Below, one piece after another: positions 4,711 through 7,566 of a stretch of DNA of 7,566 bases. Numbering within the stretch: position 1 is the stretch's first letter; each line of letters opens with the position of its first letter. A program made the translations under genes and the position numbers. Location of the stretch: contig DATGGU010000071.1 in the NCBI GenBank assembly GCA_035308365.1, forward strand, positions 1 to 7,566, written 5' to 3'. This DNA is from PALSA-505 sp035308365. Its GTDB lineage: Bacteria > Actinomycetota > Actinomycetes > Streptosporangiales > Streptosporangiaceae. The notes beneath the pieces were generated by a model. The model was not told where the DNA came from, did not search any database, and saw only the letters and a program-made list of their open reading frames with translations.

Positions 4711-6003
4711 TCATGAGGGCGTGCCGTGCGGTCTGTGGCTGGTGCTGGTCTCCCGCAGCCTGCGTTGCAGGTACCGGCGCTCTGCCGTCGATGGCGCCAG
4801 CGGCAGCGCCCGCTGGTAGGCAGCCGCGGCTGCGGCGGCATCGCCGCGGCGTCGCAGCAGGTCGGCCCGGGTCGCCTCCAGCAGGTGATATCGCGCCAGC
4901 CGGGGGTCGCCGCTGAGTTCGTCGACGATGGCCAGGCCCGCCTCGATGTCGCCGGCCATCGCCACCGCCACCGCCCGGTTGAGCCGGACCACGGGTGAGG
5001 GCATGTACCGTTCCAGCAGCGCGTAGAGGCTGGCGATCTGAGGCCAGTCGGTATCGGCGGCGGTCGCGGCGCGGGCGTGGCAGGCGGCGATGGCCGCCTG
5101 CAGCTGGTAGGGGCCGGCCTGCCGGTGGCGCAGCGCCGCCGCGAGCAACGCCAGCCCTTCCTGGATCTCTGCGGTGTCCCAGCGGTCCCGGTCCTGCTCT
5201 TCCAGGGTGATCAGCTCGCCGTCGCCGCCCATGCGGGCGTGACGGCGGGAGTGATGCAGCAGCATCAGCGCCAGCGCGCCCATCGCCTCGGGCTCGTCTG
5301 GCATCAGCTGATGCAGCGCCCGGGCCAGGCGGATCGCCTCCTCACACAGGCTGGCGCGGATCAGTTCGGTGCCCGAGGATGCCGAATGGCCCTCGTTGAA
5401 CAGCAGATACAGTACCGCCAGGACTCCGGCGGTACGTTCAGGCAGCAGATGCGCGGGCGGCACCCGGTAGGGGATCCTGGCGACGGCGATCTTCGCCTTG
5501 GTGCGGGTCAGGCGCTTGGCCATCGTCGCCTCGGGCACCAGGAACGCGCGGGCGATCTCGGCTGTGGACAGCCCGGCCAGGGTGCGCAGGGTCAAGGCCA
5601 CCCGGCCCTCCAGCGGAAGGGCCGGGTGGCAGCAGGTGAAAATCAGCCGTAGCCGGTCGTCCTCGATATCGCCGGTCTCACCGGACAGCTCAGCCATCGC
5701 TTCCCCATCGGTGCCGGGCGGCGGGAGCGCCTCGCGGCCGGCCTGCTCCAGCAGTTCCGCACCACGGGCGCCACGCCGCAGCCAGTCGATCGCCCGGTGG
5801 CCGGCGACGGTCGTCAGCCAGGCACCGGGGCGGTGCGGGATGCCGTCGGCCGGCCAGCGCCGCAGCGCTTCGGTGAACGCCTCCTGCGCGCACTCCTCAG
5901 CCAGGTCCCAGTCGCCGGTCCGGCGGATCAGCGTGGCCACGACGCGGCCCCACTCCTCGCGGAAGGCCGTATCCACCGCGTGCTGAACGGCCGGCGTGGT
6001 CAT
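4711..6003 (-). CDS. ECF RNA polymerase sigma factor, group ECF42, with long C-terminal extension
   Basis: A 430-residue sigma factor, about twice the length of a classical ECF. Sigma-2 spans about residues 12-77 (DWDLAEECAQEAFTEALRRW, then PGAWLTTVAGHRAIDWLRR). Sigma-4 spans about 115-172, with the helix-turn-helix LSTAEIARAFLVPEATMAKR. The extension (about 180-425) holds motifs shared by this group: FTCCHPALP (122-130), LYLLFNEG (198-205), MPDEPEAMGALALMLLHHSR (234-253) and QDRDRWD (270-276). TPR-like helices follow to the end. In the known members the extension is needed for activity, and no classical anti-sigma factor is used. The start ATG overlaps the stop of the upstream tandem-YCII gene by four bases (ATGA), so the two are translationally coupled, and this pairing with DGPF/YCII proteins is the genomic hallmark of ECF42. 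Its targets are probably its own operon. The inducing signal is unknown. Confidence 0.92.
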   Translation of the reverse strand: MTTPAVQHAVDTAFREEWGRVVATLIRRTGDWDLAEECAQEAFTEALRRWPADGIPHRPGAWLTTVAGHRAIDWLRRGARGAELLEQAGREALPPPGTDGEAMAELSGETGDIEDDRLRLIFTCCHPALPLEGRVALTLRTLAGLSTAEIARAFLVPEATMAKRLTRTKAKIAVARIPYRVPPAHLLPERTAGVLAVLYLLFNEGHSASSGTELIRASLCEEAIRLARALHQLMPDEPEAMGALALMLLHHSRRHARMGGDGELITLEEQDRDRWDTAEIQEGLALLAAALRHRQAGPYQLQAAIAACHARAATAADTDWPQIASLYALLERYMPSPVVRLNRAVAVAMAGDIEAGLAIVDELSGDPRLARYHLLEATRADLLRRRGDAAAAAAAYQRALPLAPSTAERRYLQRRLRETSTSHRPHGTPS

Positions 6004-6725
6004 TCGCTGCAGAACGGGCGCACCTCGATCGCGTGGTAGCGGGCGATCGGATGCGCGGCCGCGAGCTCGATCGCCTGCTGCCGGCCAGCGCAGCGGACGA
6101 CGTCGATGCCGGCGATGAACTCCTTGGTCTGGATGAATGGGCCGTCGCTGATCAGCGTCTGCCCGTCACGGACCCGGATCGTGGTGGCCGCCTCCGGGCC
6201 CTCGAGCGCATTTCCCAGCACCTGCAGGCCGCGTGCCTGCAGATCCTGCCGCCAAGCTTCGCTCTCAGCCATCACCGCCGCCTCATCCAGTGGTGCGGCG
6301 GGCGTTCCGCCCATCCACATGATCAGCAGGTACGGGGTGCCCGCCGAGTCGTCCTCCCGCGCGAACTCAGACGCCGCCTCACCCAGCCGCAGCCCCGCGG
6401 CGAACGGCCGGATCTCCATCGGGTGATAACGGGACACCGGGCTCTTGGCCACTGCCTCGATCGCCTCGTCGAGGTCGGCACATTCGAAAATGTCCAAGCC
6501 CGCCACGAACTCCTTGGTCTCCGCGAACGGCCCATCGGTCACCAGCGTCTCGCCGCCGCGCACGCGCACCGTCGCCGCCGTCTGCGGCAGCTCCAGCTCC
6601 CGGCCGAGCAGCCGAACCCCGCGGCTGTCCATCTCCTCGATCCAGACGGGGAGTTCCCGCTGCATCACCGCCAGGGCCTCCGGTACCGGCAGGCCCTCAC
6701 TGCCGATGAAAACCACGTACTTCAT
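6000..6725 (-). CDS. tandem YCII/DGPF-domain protein
   Basis: A 241-residue protein made of two YCII-related domains repeated with a period of exactly 130 residues. The DGPF motifs are at 64-67 (LVTDGPFAETKEFVAGLDIF) and 194-197 (LISDGPFIQTKEFIAGIDVV), and the RYH motifs at 99-101 and 229-231 are each followed by an EIRPF or EVRPF end. Single-domain relatives are small ferredoxin-like-fold proteins with a conserved His/Asp pair; a few related domains act as dehydrochlorinases or isomerases, but most, including the ECF42-linked ones, have no known reaction. Many ECF42 loci carry one or several separate DGPF genes; here two are fused. GAGG lies about six bases before the ATG. The gene precedes the sigma factor with a 4-base overlap and follows a 58-aa small gene, 104 bases away. 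It is a likely partner or output of the sigma factor. Confidence 0.92.
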   Translation of the reverse strand: MKYVVFIGSEGLPVPEALAVMQRELPVWIEEMDSRGVRLLGRELELPQTAATVRVRGGETLVTDGPFAETKEFVAGLDIFECADLDEAIEAVAKSPVSRYHPMEIRPFAAGLRLGEAASEFAREDDSAGTPYLLIMWMGGTPAAPLDEAAVMAESEAWRQDLQARGLQVLGNALEGPEAATTIRVRDGQTLISDGPFIQTKEFIAGIDVVRCAGRQQAIELAAAHPIARYHAIEVRPFCSE

Positions 6726-6726
6726 C

Positions 6727-6829
6727 TCAAACCTCGCTTCCCGCAGGCATAACTGATGATCGCCTGTCCGCGCGCCGCGCGCACGCGCTGGCGCATCTTC
6801 GGGCAGGTGGGCTGCATGGCGCCATCTGC
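6727..6829 (-). other. spacer between the small gene and the tandem-YCII gene
   Basis: This 104-base spacer holds two perfect or near-perfect dyads: ATGGCGCCAT (6816-6825), five bases after the small gene's stop, and GCGCGC-c-GCGCGC (6770-6782). Both are very GC-rich and could fold in the RNA as a processing site or partial terminator between the two genes. I see no separate promoter for the YCII gene in it. Confidence 0.35.
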
Positions 6830-7006
6830 CTACACCGCAGGCCGGAGGATTGCCCGGATGACCCGGCGTGCCGGAGCCGCCACCGGGTGGGCGCGGCGGG
6901 CGGACCTGCGGGCCGCCCTGGCGCCGGCAGCGAGCCGGGCACGCTCGGCCTCGCGCAGCCGCTCACCGTGCAGGCAGTCCGCAAGCTGGAAGGTGATGGT
7001 GTACAT
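6830..7006 (-). CDS. 58-aa Arg/Ala-rich small protein at the head of the ECF42 operon
   Basis: This minus-strand frame runs from ATG 7006 to TAG 6830-6832. It has a strong Shine-Dalgarno, GAAGGAGA, ending about six bases before the ATG (complement of 7012-7019), better than that of many large genes here, and G/C-ending codons throughout. It opens MYTITFQLADCLHGERLREA and continues into a very basic Arg/Ala-rich tail (AARRSARRAH, RRVIRAILRP). The first 35 residues would form an amphipathic helix; the tail could bind nucleic acid, polymerase or membrane. One Cys (residue 11) and two His (13 and 40) do not form a clear metal site. No family recognised. It is in line with the tandem YCII and ECF42 genes 104 bases downstream and has an ECF42-like promoter about 45 bases upstream of its start, so it is probably the first gene of that operon. 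The overlapping plus-strand frames have no supported start. Confidence 0.6.
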   Translation of the reverse strand: MYTITFQLADCLHGERLREAERARLAAGARAARRSARRAHPVAAPARRVIRAILRPAV

Positions 7007-7058
7007 GATGGTCTCCTTCGGGTCATCGCCGCCGTGGCTGGCGGCCGTTCACACTGGC

Positions 7059-7085
7059 GACGAACGAGCAGCCGCCGGATGGACA
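7059..7085 (-). promoter_or_regulatory. candidate ECF42-type promoter
   Basis: On the minus strand TGTCCA (7080-7085) is followed after 17 bases by CGTC (7059-7062). As I recall it, the promoter described for ECF42 factors in Streptomyces has TGTCGA at -35 and CGA/TC (CGAC or CGTC) at -10, so this site has one mismatch in the -35 and a full -10. A start near 7051 would give a leader of about 45 bases before the small gene's Shine-Dalgarno and ATG. I saw no TGTCGA elsewhere between the two sigma-factor genes. Confidence 0.4.
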
Positions 7086-7110
7086 ACCCGCGGGGAAATA
7101 TCTGCGGCCA

Positions 7111-7150
7111 GCCTCCGGCGCGGCAGGCCGAGTGGAGGCCATCTGGAGGC
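7111..7150 (-). terminator. possible weak hairpin after the principal sigma gene
   Basis: GCCTCC (7111-7116) can pair with GGAGGC at 7134-7139 or with a second copy at 7145-7150, giving two alternative six-base stems with long loops. It lies 20-60 bases downstream of the sigma gene's stop on the minus strand. There is no U-run. The evidence is position and pairing only. Confidence 0.25.
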
Positions 7151-7170
7151 GTCACAGCCACCGGGCCGGA

Positions 7171-7566
7171 TCAGCCGAGGTAGTCCCGGAGAAGGTTGGC
7201 CCGCGACGGGTGGCGCAGCTTGGACATCGTCTTGGACTCGATCTGCCGGATCCGCTCCCGGGTGACCCCGTAGACCTTGCCGATCTGATCCAGCGTCTTG
7301 GGCTGGCCGTCGGTCAGGCCGAACCGCATGGAGACCACCCCGGCCTCCCGCTCGGAGAGCGTGGCCAGCACCGAACGGAGCTGCTCCTGCAGCAGGGTGA
7401 AGCTGACCGCCTCACCGGGCTGGATCGCCTCGGAGTCCTCGATCAGGTCACCGAACTCGCTGTCGCCGTCCTCGCCGAGCGGGGTGTGCAGCGAGATCGG
7501 CTCACGGCCGTACTTCTGCACCTCGATGACCTTCTCCGGGGTCATGTCCAGCTCGGCCGCGAGCTC
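7171..7566 (-). CDS. hrdB: principal RNA polymerase sigma factor, C-terminal part
   Basis: The 3' end of a group 1 (RpoD/SigA/HrdB) sigma-70 gene, cut by the window edge; 131 residues are present. They cover the end of region 3 (ELAAELDMTPEKVIEVQKYG, then REPISLHTPLGEDGDSEFGD, the conserved finger-like loop of region 3.2) and all of region 4. Region 4.1 is VLATLSEREAGVVSMRFGL, and region 4.2, which reads the -35 element, is TLDQIGKVYGVTRERIRQIE followed by SKTMSKLRHPSR. The protein ends LLRDYLG. In actinomycetes this is the essential housekeeping sigma factor called HrdB or SigA; a group 2 paralogue cannot be fully excluded from the C-terminus alone. The internal ATG at 7545 is not the start, since the frame continues to the window edge with conserved sequence. 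Confidence 0.93.
   Translation of the reverse strand, partial: ELAAELDMTPEKVIEVQKYGREPISLHTPLGEDGDSEFGDLIEDSEAIQPGEAVSFTLLQEQLRSVLATLSEREAGVVSMRFGLTDGQPKTLDQIGKVYGVTRERIRQIESKTMSKLRHPSRANLLRDYLG

Noticed and set aside
5077..5652. 191-residue plus-strand frame inside the ECF42 gene
   Set aside because: Antisense shadow; Gln/Gly/Arg-rich and without a domain, whereas the minus strand carries clear sigma-factor motifs.
6033..6752. 239-residue plus-strand frame opposite the tandem-YCII gene
   Set aside because: Antisense shadow of two recognisable YCII domains.
6756..7265. 169-residue plus-strand frame running into the hrdB region
   Set aside because: It has no ribosome-binding site, is Arg/Ala/Ser-rich and overlaps the conserved end of the principal sigma factor in antisense.
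1..7566. CRISPR array, tRNA/rRNA genes, insertion-sequence ends or integrase genes
   Set aside because: I looked for spaced direct repeats, cloverleaf-like segments ending in CCA, and transposase or recombinase motifs, and saw none by eye; no decisive search could be run.

Overview
The window is high-GC DNA with strong G/C preference at third codon positions. It carries an HrdB/RpoD-type principal sigma factor, a PPOX-class (F420-type) enzyme, an MmyB-type regulator remnant and a long ECF sigma factor paired with YCII/DGPF domains. All of this points to an actinomycete (Actinomycetota); I cannot resolve the genus.

Positions 1-2300 look like a gene graveyard. A PPOX-class flavin/F420 enzyme (226-591) has lost its normal 5' end. 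It is followed by the C-terminal scrap of a zinc-type alcohol dehydrogenase (601-694). On the other strand lies the C-terminal third of an XRE-family regulator with an MmyB-like ligand-binding domain (773-1030), interrupted by an in-frame stop. Next comes a short intact-looking gene for a two-helix membrane peptide (1060-1227), probably translated from a leaderless transcript. Then follow about 300 bases without a gene, and an unrecognised cysteine-containing reading frame (1556-2014) that looks stitched together across a frame change and overlaps a tiny downstream frame.

Positions 2240-4530 hold a probable temperature/membrane module. A cold-shock protein gene (minus strand, 2304-2507, followed by a very strong hairpin) is divergent from a winged-helix regulator (2850-3146) and a membrane fatty-acid desaturase with all three histidine boxes (3284-4474). 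The spacer between the divergent genes has an AT-rich promoter patch with two 8-bp palindromes 28 bp apart.

Positions 4711-7090 are a minus-strand ECF42-type module. A 58-aa Arg-rich small protein (6830-7006) is followed by a protein with two tandem YCII/DGPF domains (6000-6725) and, overlapping it by 4 bases, a 430-aa ECF sigma factor with the long C-terminal extension of group ECF42 (4711-6003). A sequence resembling the published ECF42 promoter lies upstream of the small gene, suggesting one autoregulated transcript. The window ends inside the 3' end of the principal sigma factor gene (7171-7566, minus strand).

Nothing here is clearly a new defence or mobile system. The most interesting leads are the small gene at the head of the ECF42 operon, the twin palindromes in front of the regulator/desaturase pair, and the short membrane-peptide gene among decayed neighbours.
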